Shown: positions 41,790 through 49,806 of the stretch, piece by piece | How the letters are laid out: every line of letters starts with the position of its first letter | Numbering within the stretch: the stretch's first letter is position 1 | Program-made: the position numbers and the translations under genes | NCBI RefSeq assembly: GCF_039536325.1 | Contig: NZ_BAAAYO010000006.1 | Span: 827,646 to 891,645 of the forward strand | Source of the DNA: Paenibacillus_AB hodogayensis | GTDB taxonomy: Bacteria; Bacillota; Bacilli; Paenibacillales; NBRC-103111 | Reading direction: 5' to 3' | DNA length: 64,000 nt | Notes under the pieces: generated by a model | What the model saw: only the letters and a program-made list of their open reading frames with translations | Database searches by the model: none | What the model was told of the DNA's origin: nothing

Positions 41790-42761
41790 ATGAATAAAGT
41801 CAAAATCGGTTTTATCGGTGTCGGCGGCATGGCCGAGCATCATATCAAAACGCTGCAAAAGATCGAAGAGGCCGAGCTGACCGCTATCTATGACGTCAAC
41901 GGCGAGCGCGCCGCACAGGTGGCTGGCACGTACGGAGCAAATGCGTTCGAAAGCGCCCAAGCGCTGATCGACTCGGGGAAGGTCGACGCGCTGTTCGTTT
42001 GTACGCCTCCGTTCGCCAGAGGCGAAATCGAGGAGCTGGCGGCATCCAAAGGCATTCACCTGCTGGCCGAGAAGCCTGTCGGACTCGACCGGGAAACCGT
42101 ACGGCGGGTAGGCAAAACGATTGCCGATTCCGGCATTATCCATTCCTCGGGCTACTGCCTGCGTTATTTGGAAACGGTTCAAAAGGCGAAAGCCTACTTG
42201 CAGGACAAAACGATCAATCTAGTACTCGCTTACCGAATCGGCGGCCTGCCTCCGATGAAATGGTGGGCGCAGCAGGACAAGTCCGGCGGCCAAATGGTCG
42301 AACAGACGACGCATCAGGTCGATCTGGTCCGCTACCTGACCGGCGAGTTCGCCGAAGTGCAATCCCTCTACGCGCAGCGCAGCATCCGGCAGCTCGATCC
42401 GGACGCCACCATCCCGGACGTGGGCATCGTCTCGTTCACGATGCGCTCCGGCGCGATCGGGTCGGTCGTCAACTCTTGCGTATCGCCGCACAAAGGCCAC
42501 GGGGAGCTGGAAATTTACGGACCGGACTACTATCTGTGCATTAACGGCAAATCGCTGACGATCCACGACGCGGAAGGCAATCGCACGGAAAGCTGCGAAA
42601 CCGACTTTTATCTGGAGCAGGACCGCGCCTTCCTACAGGCGATTCTTGCCGGACGCCAGGATCTGGTGCTGGGCGGGTTCGACGAGGCGGCGGCGACGCT
42701 GGAAGCGACGCTGGCTTTTAACGAAGCGGCGGAACGGAAATCCGCGGTATCGGTCGGTTAA
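41790..42761 (+). CDS. Gfo/Idh/MocA family oxidoreductase
   Basis: 323 residues after AAGGGAGG. Rossmann start KIGFIGVGGMAEHHIKTL, EKPVGLDRETVRRVGKTI, and EQTTHQVDLVRYLTGEF with the family's sugar-site His. WWAQQDKSGGQMVEQTTH is nearly matched by the paralogue at 58.8 kb (WWRVQRLSGGQFVEQTTH), so the two are close relatives, each beside a sugar isomerase-like gene. Confidence 0.92.
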   Translation: MNKVKIGFIGVGGMAEHHIKTLQKIEEAELTAIYDVNGERAAQVAGTYGANAFESAQALIDSGKVDALFVCTPPFARGEIEELAASKGIHLLAEKPVGLDRETVRRVGKTIADSGIIHSSGYCLRYLETVQKAKAYLQDKTINLVLAYRIGGLPPMKWWAQQDKSGGQMVEQTTHQVDLVRYLTGEFAEVQSLYAQRSIRQLDPDATIPDVGIVSFTMRSGAIGSVVNSCVSPHKGHGELEIYGPDYYLCINGKSLTIHDAEGNRTESCETDFYLEQDRAFLQAILAGRQDLVLGGFDEAAATLEATLAFNEAAERKSAVSVG

Positions 42762-42811
42762 GGCCACCTTTCATCAAAATCGAGAAAACCTTTTAAGGAG
42801 GCTTGAAAGCT

Positions 42812-43645
42812 GTGCTCAAAAGCGTAAACCAGTGGTGCTTTCCCGAAGGAACGCCCTTGTCCCAAGTGTTCGCCATCAGTCAAAAAGCCGGCTACGACGC
42901 CGTGGAGCTAAATTTATATCCGGCAGGAGCGCCGGCAGGCTTCACCGTCGACACGACGCCGGCCGAAGCCGACGCCATCGCCAAGCTCGCAGGCGAACAC
43001 GGCCTGCAGCTGCGCAGCCTCTCCACCGGACTGTTGTGGAAACACCCGCTTTCCTCCCCGGATGCCGAAGTTCGCGAGCAGGGCGGAGCCATTGTCCGAA
43101 AGCAGTTGGAGCTTGCCGAACGGATCGGCGCAGACTCCGTGCTTGTCGTTCCGGGAAGCGTTGGACCGCATAGCTCCTACGACGTCTGCTACGAGAATAG
43201 CAGCCGGGAGTTGGAGAAGCTCATTCCCGTAGCAGAACGGCGCGGCGTGAAGATCGGCATCGAGAACGTATGGAACAAATTTTTGCTCTCTCCGCTTGAA
43301 ATGAAACGGTATGTGGACGATTTGAATTCTCCGAACCTCGGGGTTTACTTCGATGTGGGTAATATTTTGCTGTACGGATTCCCGGAGCAGTGGATTCGCA
43401 TTCTGGGCAGCCGCATCGTGAAAGTGCATGTGAAAGATTTCAAGACGGCGGCGGGCAACCACAGCGGCTTCGTTCCCCTGATGGCCGGCGACGTAAACTG
43501 GCCCGAGGTTGTAGCCGCCTTGAGGGAAATCGGTTACGCGGATACGCTGACGGCCGAGATCGGCATTTACGGCAAAGATCCGCTCCAAGCGGTGTACGAT
43601 ACAGCCAGACAGCTGCAGGCGATCATTTCCGGGCATCCAGGCTGA
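42812..43645 (+). CDS. Sugar phosphate isomerase/epimerase family (TIM barrel)
   Basis: 277 residues from a GTG at 42812, ten bases after AAGGAGG (a TTG at 42803 touches the site). AP-endonuclease-2-like barrel: VNQWCFPEGTPLSQVF, GIENVWNKFLLSPLEM, YFDVGNILLYGFPEQW, VKVHVKDFK and LTAEIG supply the usual Glu, Asp, His metal ligands. It starts 50 bases after the oxidoreductase stop, so the pair probably converts one sugar derivative in two steps. Confidence 0.9.
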   Translation: MLKSVNQWCFPEGTPLSQVFAISQKAGYDAVELNLYPAGAPAGFTVDTTPAEADAIAKLAGEHGLQLRSLSTGLLWKHPLSSPDAEVREQGGAIVRKQLELAERIGADSVLVVPGSVGPHSSYDVCYENSSRELEKLIPVAERRGVKIGIENVWNKFLLSPLEMKRYVDDLNSPNLGVYFDVGNILLYGFPEQWIRILGSRIVKVHVKDFKTAAGNHSGFVPLMAGDVNWPEVVAALREIGYADTLTAEIGIYGKDPLQAVYDTARQLQAIISGHPG

Positions 43646-43814
43646 TAGAACCCGCGCCTTAAGCCTCAGGCTATGAGGTGCCATGCCTGAAGCTCAAGCC
43701 CGAAAACTCTGAAACATTTTGGGCTGCAGCTGTGGGCTTTATGAAAATTTCGATCGCGGCACACCCGGATCCCTCTTCTACATATGAACGAAATATGAAC
43801 AAAACAAGCCCAAG

Positions 43815-43848
43815 AACCCGCTCCCAGAGCGGGTTTATTTTATTTTTG
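43815..43848 (+). terminator. Terminator after the isomerase unit
   Basis: AACCCGCTC pairs with GAGCGGGTT around a tiny loop and is followed by TATTTTATTTTT. It lies 170 bases after the isomerase stop; nothing else is seen in the gap. Confidence 0.85.
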
Positions 43849-43866
43849 CGAGGTAATATATGGATA

Positions 43867-43900
43867 TATTAAGGTTATATTAAGGTACGGATCTTACAAT
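43867..43900 (+). promoter_or_regulatory. Promoter of the LTA synthase-family gene with a PhoP-box-like direct repeat
   Basis: TATTAAGGT occurs twice with an 11-base period (43867-43875, 43878-43886). The complement, TTAATA repeated every 11 bases, resembles the TTAACA tandem repeats bound by PhoP in B. subtilis. TACAAT at 43895-43900 is a good -10, while the -35 place is poor, as expected of an activated promoter. Confidence 0.5.
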
Positions 43901-43948
43901 AACATGCATACGAATCGAACATTGAAGGAGAGGAGATAATGAATCCGC

Positions 43949-45925
43949 ATGCATAGCGCTTTTTTATTGCGAAGACGCATCATGTACCGGCTGACGAAAA
44001 CGCGAAAACGAACCGTTGCGGTTACGGCGTCCACCTTGCTTCTGTTCCCCGTCTTGCTTGCATTCGGCGTAGAGACCATCGGGCGAGGGACTTTTACGGA
44101 CGCTTGGATGTGGATCGGGGCGAATCCGGCCCTGTTCGCCATCAATGCTTTGCTGTATAGTTTTGTTTTTCTGTTTCTCTATTGTTTGCTGGGCTCGCTC
44201 GTTCCATCCGCAGGCGTGACGGCGCTGCTCATGTTCACCGCCGCCCTGATTAGCTATTTCAAAACGAAAATGATCGGTGAGCCTTTCTTTCCCTGGGACA
44301 TTCTCTTGAAAAAAGAAGGCACCAATATTATACCGCTCGTATCTGGAAGTGCCGTGCTTACCCGGGTCGCCATCGTCGCAGCCATCGTGCTCGGCCTGTT
44401 CTTGCTGCGCCTGATCGTTCCTCGCTTCCGTCTGCCCATATTGACGCGCCTGGGGCTCGGCGTTCTGGCCGTGGTCTGCTTGTACGGCATGGCTGGGCGT
44501 TCGCCGGCTGCGGAGCGGCTGTTCGACCGGGCGGGCGTCAGCGAAATCGTCTGGAACCAGCAGGAGAATTACGGGAACAACGGCTTTGGGCTGGCTTTTA
44601 CGCTGAATATCCAGAATGCGATTATTAAAAAGCCGCCCGGCTACGGGGAGGCGTCCATCGCTACGGTCGCGCAGTACATCACCGACAAACAGAGCGTCCC
44701 GGCGTTCAAAACCGTATCCGCAGAAGACAGTCGGCAGCCGAACGTCATTTTCATCATGAACGAAGCGTTCTGGGACCCCACGCTGCTGCCGGACGTATCG
44801 TTCAGCGAAGACCCGATTCCGACCGTACACCGGCTGCAGCAGGAATCGACGTCCGGCTACCTGCTATCTCCGCAATTCGGGGGCGGCACAAGCAACGTAG
44901 AGTTCGAGGTGTTGACCGGCAATTCGATGAGCTTCCTGCCGAGCGGCTCGGTTCCTTACCAGCAGTACGTCAACCAGCCGGTGCCGAGTCTGGCCAGCTA
45001 TTTCGAGAGCAAAGGCTACAAAAGCATGGGCATCCATTCGTACGACGGCTGGTTCTGGAACCGCGACAACGTGTACAAAAATTTCGGCTTTGAAAGCTTC
45101 AAAAGCAAAGACAAATTCGACAATCCGGAATACAAAGGCAATTTCATTTCCGATGACGAGGTGTCGCGGAGCATAATAAGCGCCGTAGAGGAATCAGAGC
45201 GGCCGATGTTCATCTATGCGGTGACGATGCAAAACCACGGAGCTTACGACGACAGCCGTTACGGCGAAAACGCGATCCGCGTGGACGGCAACCTGACCCC
45301 GGAGGCGGCCGGCATTCTGGAAACGTACACGCACGGAGCGCGCGACGCCGACCAAAGCCTGCAATTGCTCATCGATCATTTTGAGCAATCCGACCAACCG
45401 ACAGTGATCGTGTTCTACGGCGACCATTTGCCGATGCTCGGCTTCGATTATGACGTATACAAGCAGGCAGGCTTTATCGGGAAAGGCACTTGGTCGTTGG
45501 AGGAGCTGAAGAAAATGCGCAGCGTCCCGTTCGTCGTCTGGTCGAACTTCGACCTGCCGCAGGAGCAAGTGCCGACGATCAGCAACTCGTTCCTGGGGGG
45601 CTACATTCTCGATAAGCTGGATATGGAGCTGCCCGCCAACTTCGCATTCACGCTCGATCTGTTCAAGCAATATCCCGGACTGTTGTCCAACCTGGTCGTC
45701 GACGCGGAGCAAAATATGTACGCCACCGCGCCGGAGGCCGCCAAGCCGGCCCTCGACCAGTATCGGGAGCTGCAATACGATCTTTTGTTCGGCAACCGGT
45801 ATTTGGCTCACTTTCTCGACGCCGACTATTTGACCAAATCCGCCTTGGACGACTATAACATGGAATTCGAGCCGCAGATTGCCTCGGAAGCTCCGGCGGC
45901 TGAAGACGAGGACGATTCCATTTAA
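43949..45925 (+). CDS. LTA synthase family sulfatase-type phosphoglycerol transferase
   Basis: 658 residues. Five membrane helices in about 25-185 are followed by an extracellular sulfatase-fold domain: NVIFIMNEAFWD (metal Glu), GGGTSNVEFEVLTG with nucleophile Thr314, SYDGWFWNRDNVYKNFGF, YAVTMQNHG and VIFYGDHLPMLG. Such enzymes polymerise glycerol phosphate from phosphatidylglycerol onto lipoteichoic acid or modify glycans. The start at 43949 is about 16 bases from AAGGAGAGGAG; a five-codon frame (ATG at 43939, MNPHA) overlaps it. The upstream repeat suggests phosphate control. Acidic C-terminal tail. Confidence 0.9.
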   Translation: MHSAFLLRRRIMYRLTKTRKRTVAVTASTLLLFPVLLAFGVETIGRGTFTDAWMWIGANPALFAINALLYSFVFLFLYCLLGSLVPSAGVTALLMFTAALISYFKTKMIGEPFFPWDILLKKEGTNIIPLVSGSAVLTRVAIVAAIVLGLFLLRLIVPRFRLPILTRLGLGVLAVVCLYGMAGRSPAAERLFDRAGVSEIVWNQQENYGNNGFGLAFTLNIQNAIIKKPPGYGEASIATVAQYITDKQSVPAFKTVSAEDSRQPNVIFIMNEAFWDPTLLPDVSFSEDPIPTVHRLQQESTSGYLLSPQFGGGTSNVEFEVLTGNSMSFLPSGSVPYQQYVNQPVPSLASYFESKGYKSMGIHSYDGWFWNRDNVYKNFGFESFKSKDKFDNPEYKGNFISDDEVSRSIISAVEESERPMFIYAVTMQNHGAYDDSRYGENAIRVDGNLTPEAAGILETYTHGARDADQSLQLLIDHFEQSDQPTVIVFYGDHLPMLGFDYDVYKQAGFIGKGTWSLEELKKMRSVPFVVWSNFDLPQEQVPTISNSFLGGYILDKLDMELPANFAFTLDLFKQYPGLLSNLVVDAEQNMYATAPEAAKPALDQYRELQYDLLFGNRYLAHFLDADYLTKSALDDYNMEFEPQIASEAPAAEDEDDSI

Positions 45926-45958
45926 ACAGTACGGACGAACGTACGCGACGCTTCTCCG

Positions 45959-45982
45959 CGCCGGCCTTGTGCCGGCGTTTTT
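45959..45982 (+). terminator. Terminator after the LTA synthase-family gene
   Basis: CGCCGGC pairs with GCCGGCG around a five-base loop, followed by five T. Confidence 0.9.
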
Positions 45983-45997
45983 GTTTGGCGTCCCCCG

Positions 45998-46027
45998 TTG
46001 TGTTTTCGCCCCGGCTCCGACTATAAT
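45998..46027 (+). promoter_or_regulatory. Promoter of the second ABC-F gene
   Basis: TTGTGT (45998-46003) and TATAAT (46022-46027) with an 18-base spacer lie 30 bases before the ATG. Confidence 0.6.
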
Positions 46028-46056
46028 AAAAGCAGAACAGATGAAAAGGGTGCGCA

Positions 46057-47616
46057 ATGAGTATACTAACGGTTAAAAACTTGAGTCATGGCTTCGGCGA
46101 CCGCGCTATCTTCCAGGACGTATCGTTCCGGCTGCTGAAGGGCGAGCATATCGGACTGATCGGAGCGAACGGCGAAGGCAAATCGACGTTCATGAATATT
46201 ATTACCGGCAAGCTGCAGCCGGATCAGGGCAAGGTTGAATGGTCGAAGCGGGTTCGCGTCGGCTATCTGGATCAGCATGCCGTGCTGCAAAAAGGACAGA
46301 CGATCCGCGACGTGCTGAAAACGGCCTTCGCTTATTTGTTCGAGATGGAAGCGGAAATGAACGGCATGTACGAGAAGATGGGCGAGGCGACGCCGGAGCA
46401 GTTGGAAAAAATGCTTGAGGACGTCGGCACGATTCAGGATGCGCTAACGAATCACGACTTCTACCTGATCGACGCCAAGGTCGAGGAAATCGCCCGCGGG
46501 CTCGGGCTGGAAGATATCGGTCTGGATCGCGACGTCCACGACTTGAGCGGCGGACAGCGGACCAAGGTGCTGCTGGCCAAGCTGCTGCTGGAGAAGCCGG
46601 ATATACTGCTGTTGGACGAGCCGACGAACTATTTGGACGAGCAGCATATCGAATGGCTGAAGCGGTATTTGAACGACTATGAGAATGCCTTTATCTTGAT
46701 CTCCCACGATATCCCGTTCCTCAACAGCGTGATCAACCTGATCTATCATATGGAGAATCAGGAGCTGAACCGGTACGTTGGCGACTACGACGTGTTCGAG
46801 CAGCAGCACGAGGCGAAGAAGCTTCAACTTGAATCTGCCTTTAAGAAGCAGCAGCAGGAAATCGCCGATCTGAAAGATTTCGTCGCCCGCAACAAGGCGC
46901 GCGTCTCCACGCGCAATATGGCGATGTCGAGGCAGAAGAAGCTGGACAAGATGGACGTTATCGAGCTGGCTCGGGAGAAGCCGAAGCCTGAATTTCGCTT
47001 CAAGGACGCGAGAGCGTCCGGCAAGCTTGTCGTGGAGACGAAGCAGCTTGTTATCGGCTACGACGAGCCGCTGTCCCGCCCGCTCGATCTGCGGGTCGAA
47101 CGCGGCCAGAAGATCGCTCTCGTCGGCGCCAACGGCATCGGCAAGACGACGCTGCTGCGCAGCGTGCTGGGGGAAATTGCGACGCTCGGCGGCTCGGTGG
47201 AGCGCGGCGAATATTTGTACATCGGCTATTTCGAGCAGGAGATGAAGGGCTCCTCTAGCGGCAATACGTGCATCGAAGAGGTGTGGAACGAATTCCCGTC
47301 TCTATCCCAGTTCGAGGTGCGGGCCGCGCTTGCCAAATGCGGGTTGACGACTAAACATATCGAAAGCCGGATCGAAGTGCTGAGCGGCGGCGAGAAGGCG
47401 AAAGTCCGCCTGTGCAAGCTGATCAACAAAGAGACGAACCTGCTCGTGCTCGACGAGCCGACAAACCATCTCGACCAGGACGCCAAGGACGAGCTGAAAC
47501 GGGCGCTGCAAGCGTATAAGGGCACGATTCTGCTCATCTCCCACGAACCGGAATTTTACCGCGACGTCGCGACGGAAGTGTGGAACTGCGAGTCGTGGAC
47601 GACGAAAGTATTGTAA
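46057..47616 (+). CDS. ABC-F family ATPase (YbiT/YkpA-like)
   Basis: 519 residues after AAAAGGGTG. Two ABC domains: GANGEGKST and GANGIGKTT Walker A, LSGGQRTKV and LSGGEKAKV signatures, LLLDEPTNYLDE and LVLDEPTNHLDQ Walker B. The linker between them (FVARNKARVSTRNMAMSRQK) and lack of a C-terminal coiled coil fit the YbiT/YkpA group rather than Uup. A ribosome-associated role is likely. It has its own promoter and terminator. Confidence 0.92.
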   Translation: MSILTVKNLSHGFGDRAIFQDVSFRLLKGEHIGLIGANGEGKSTFMNIITGKLQPDQGKVEWSKRVRVGYLDQHAVLQKGQTIRDVLKTAFAYLFEMEAEMNGMYEKMGEATPEQLEKMLEDVGTIQDALTNHDFYLIDAKVEEIARGLGLEDIGLDRDVHDLSGGQRTKVLLAKLLLEKPDILLLDEPTNYLDEQHIEWLKRYLNDYENAFILISHDIPFLNSVINLIYHMENQELNRYVGDYDVFEQQHEAKKLQLESAFKKQQQEIADLKDFVARNKARVSTRNMAMSRQKKLDKMDVIELAREKPKPEFRFKDARASGKLVVETKQLVIGYDEPLSRPLDLRVERGQKIALVGANGIGKTTLLRSVLGEIATLGGSVERGEYLYIGYFEQEMKGSSSGNTCIEEVWNEFPSLSQFEVRAALAKCGLTTKHIESRIEVLSGGEKAKVRLCKLINKETNLLVLDEPTNHLDQDAKDELKRALQAYKGTILLISHEPEFYRDVATEVWNCESWTTKVL

Positions 47617-47660
47617 AGAGGCGGCGCCGCACCTGCGGCCTCTCCCCGCCGATGACAAAT

Positions 47661-47706
47661 AAGGCAAGCCCCGAGGCTATTTCCATGCCCGGGAGCTTGC
47701 CTTTTT
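47661..47706. terminator. Terminator between the convergent ABC-F and sigma factor genes
   Basis: AAGGCAAGC with CCCG pairs with CGGGAGCTTGCCTT, followed by T5 on the plus strand. The minus-strand side is also moderately T-rich. Confidence 0.85.
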
Positions 47707-47738
47707 CCATGCGGATCTCGCTTTTAAACAGCCTCGCT

Positions 47739-48377
47739 TCACGCCTTGACCATGCCGCCATCCAAGTTCATCTGGAACAGCATGCTGAACAACACCATCG
47801 TCAGCCCGACGGCGGCGGTGACGCCCCACTTCTTGCGCAGCTGCTCCCGACCGCGATACAGCCGCGTCTTCACCGTCGTTACCGGCAAGCCGAGCTGCTC
47901 GCTGATCTCCTCCAGCGTCAACTCGTTCAGGTAGTACAAGGTTACGATCGTCCGGTATTTCTCGGACATTTTGTCGATCACTTTGCGCAGCTGATCTTGA
48001 AACTCATTGGACAGAACGCGGCTCTCCGGGCTGATCTCGTCGCTCTTCAGCTTATCGTAGAACGTCCGCTCCTGGTCGTTGTTGAATCCGGTATCGAGGG
48101 AATGGACATCTTTCTTTTTGCGCAGCAAATCGATGCACAGGTTTTTGCCGATCCGGTAAATCCACGTCGAGAACTGCTGCTTCTCATCGTATTGGTTCAG
48201 GTTCAAATAGACCCGCACGAACGTCTCCTGCACGATGTCTTCCGAATCGTGCTGGTTATGCAGCATCCGGTAAGCAAGCATGTGAAGCTTATCCCGATAC
48301 CTGTGAATCAGTTCCATAAAAGCAGCGGAATCGCCGGTGCGAGACAGCTGAACGAGCGTAACCTCCGTAGCATTCAT
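47739..48377 (-). CDS. ECF-type RNA polymerase sigma factor with hydrophobic C-terminal tail
   Basis: 212 residues from the ATG at 48377 (GGGGAGG upstream). Region 2 is GDSAAFMELIHRYRDKLHML, then DSEDIVQETFVRVYLNLNQY; region 4 is LTLEEISEQLGLPVTTVKTR, then LYRGREQLRKKW. A typical ECF factor ends there, but this one goes on with GVTAAVGLTMVLFSMLFQMN and eight more residues, enough for a membrane helix. No anti-sigma gene follows, so the tail itself may hold the factor at the membrane or be the trace of a fusion. Confidence 0.88.
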   Translation of the reverse strand: MNATEVTLVQLSRTGDSAAFMELIHRYRDKLHMLAYRMLHNQHDSEDIVQETFVRVYLNLNQYDEKQQFSTWIYRIGKNLCIDLLRKKKDVHSLDTGFNNDQERTFYDKLKSDEISPESRVLSNEFQDQLRKVIDKMSEKYRTIVTLYYLNELTLEEISEQLGLPVTTVKTRLYRGREQLRKKWGVTAAVGLTMVLFSMLFQMNLDGGMVKA

Positions 48378-48417
48378 GACGCTTCCTCCCCAAATCGAAA
48401 GCTTCAACTCTACTACC

Positions 48418-48447
48418 AGTATACCACAAACCGCGGCAAATTCTTAA
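48418..48447 (-). promoter_or_regulatory. Candidate promoter of the sigma factor gene
   Basis: On the minus strand TTAAGA and TATACT are separated by 18 bases, about 40 bases before the start codon. It looks like a sigma-A rather than an ECF promoter. Confidence 0.4.
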
Positions 48448-48483
48448 CTTTGCCCCCGATTCGTTTACGCTTCGTTCCAAGCG

Positions 48484-48672
48484 CTACTCCGACCAGCCGC
48501 ATCGAACGGGATAATGGTCCGATAGTTGTTCCATAGCGTCGTCGTGCACAATCGAGGAGACGGCCCCCCGCCGGCGCAGCGGCTCGTTGATCAGCACGTA
48601 ATCGAGCCGCAGCCGGGCGGCGTGCGACTGTTTCATTTTCTGATTGTAGCACAAAGAGCCGCGGCATGGTCC
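48484..48672 (-). pseudogene. C-terminal remnant of an endonuclease/exonuclease/phosphatase family protein
   Basis: About 60 codons ending at the TAG at 48484-48486 read GSLCYNQKMKQSHAARLRLD, YVLINEPLRRR and EQLSDHYPVRCGW. RLDYVL and SDHYPV are the metal and catalytic motifs at the end of the EEP (Mg-dependent phosphodiesterase/DNase I-like) superfamily. The first 200 or so residues are absent; upstream is the intact ImmA gene. Confidence 0.7.
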
Positions 48673-48718
48673 ATTACGGCGGCGGCTTTACAAACTCTTT
48701 TCATCCGGCTGGCGGAGG

Positions 48719-49387
48719 CTACAAATCCAGCGTCAGCTGCTCATGACAGGCCGCTTTCTCCTTGTCCGGCCGGCCGATCCGTCCGTCGGAGCCCATGCGG
48801 ATATGACCAAGCTGCTCCAGCCGGACCGAGACGGCGGAAACTGAAACTTTCAAACATTCCGCCAGCCGGTACAGATGGTGGAGCCGGAAGCGGCCAAGCA
48901 TGCTCAACTGCCGCACGGCGCGTTCCATCATCGCCCGGGGCATCAGCAAGCAGCCGGCAAACAAATCCGCCTGTATTTCCTCGGCCGGCTTATGCGACAG
49001 GCTGCGGCAATAATAGGGCGAGGCCGCCGCGGGCGCGACGCTGCGCAGCATGGCGCCGTCCGCAGCATGAAGCACCCAGTGGCCCAACTCATGAGCCAGC
49101 GTGAAATGATACGTACCGATCTTCTCCTCGAACAAGCGGCGCTGCGATTCATTCAAAATAATCAGCTTGCGGTCGGGAAAAATCGCCGCCATGACCACCC
49201 CGTCGCTGTCGAGCTGATCGATCGTTTCCCATGCGATTTGCAGATCGTAATGGAACTCCACGATTTCTTCGATCGGCACGGGGCGTACCTGCTTGTCGTC
49301 CGGCTCGAATCCGTAATCGGATAAAATCCGTTCCGTGATCCGCTCCATCTGCTCACGGGCGATGTAACCGACGTTGGATCGGCTCAT
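48719..49387 (-). CDS. ImmA/IrrE family metallo-endopeptidase
   Basis: 222 residues. The zinc-protease motif HELGH (99-103, in FTLAHELGHWVLH) and a C-terminal winged region with AECLKVSVSAVSVRLEQLG are typical. ImmA/IrrE proteases cleave or act on a partner XRE repressor, as in ICEBs1 and the DdrO/PprI pair. Its start overlaps the stop of the XRE gene by four bases (ATGA), indicating translational coupling. Confidence 0.93.
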   Translation of the reverse strand: MSRSNVGYIAREQMERITERILSDYGFEPDDKQVRPVPIEEIVEFHYDLQIAWETIDQLDSDGVVMAAIFPDRKLIILNESQRRLFEEKIGTYHFTLAHELGHWVLHAADGAMLRSVAPAAASPYYCRSLSHKPAEEIQADLFAGCLLMPRAMMERAVRQLSMLGRFRLHHLYRLAECLKVSVSAVSVRLEQLGHIRMGSDGRIGRPDKEKAACHEQLTLDL

Positions 49388-49731
49388 TCCGCATCCCCTT
49401 CCTCCTCGCGCTGCAAAATTTCCTTAATCTCCTCCCACTGGGAGGGCGACAGCTTGGACGCTTTGCGGAGAAACAGCGGAACGTCGCTGTTTTCCGTGAT
49501 CAGCTTGTGAAACGTGGCAGGCACTTTTTTGGCCTTCAGGATCAACTGCTCGGGCTCCACCTGCAGCACCTCGGCGATGCGTATAATTTTATCCTCGGCG
49601 GGCGGGTCCATCGTGCCGCTTTCTATTTTGCTTATGTACGTAAAATCGATGCCGACCAGCGCGGCAAGCTGCCTTTGGGTAATTTTATGCTGTTTTCGCA
49701 GGCTGCGGAGCAGTTCGCCGAATTCGCTCAT
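49384..49731 (-). CDS. XRE family transcriptional regulator
   Basis: 115 residues. Helix-turn-helix at about 10-65 (LRKQHKITQRQLAALVGIDF; YISKIESGTMDPPAEDKIIR) and a C-terminal helical region. It is the expected target of the ImmA-type protease encoded next. It could be a prophage or mobile-element relic, or a stress-response switch; no phage genes are adjacent. Confidence 0.92.
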   Translation of the reverse strand: MSEFGELLRSLRKQHKITQRQLAALVGIDFTYISKIESGTMDPPAEDKIIRIAEVLQVEPEQLILKAKKVPATFHKLITENSDVPLFLRKASKLSPSQWEEIKEILQREEEGDAE

Positions 49732-49806
49732 AGTTCTGTTCCTCCTCTTACCGTCAGTATGACCGACGTTGAATTATTCGTCAACATGGATGGAAAGCGT
49801 GTTTTC

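Noticed and set aside
43678..43872. 64-codon open frame before the LTA synthase-family gene
   Set aside because: It contains the terminator hairpin of the upstream unit and has no supporting signal.
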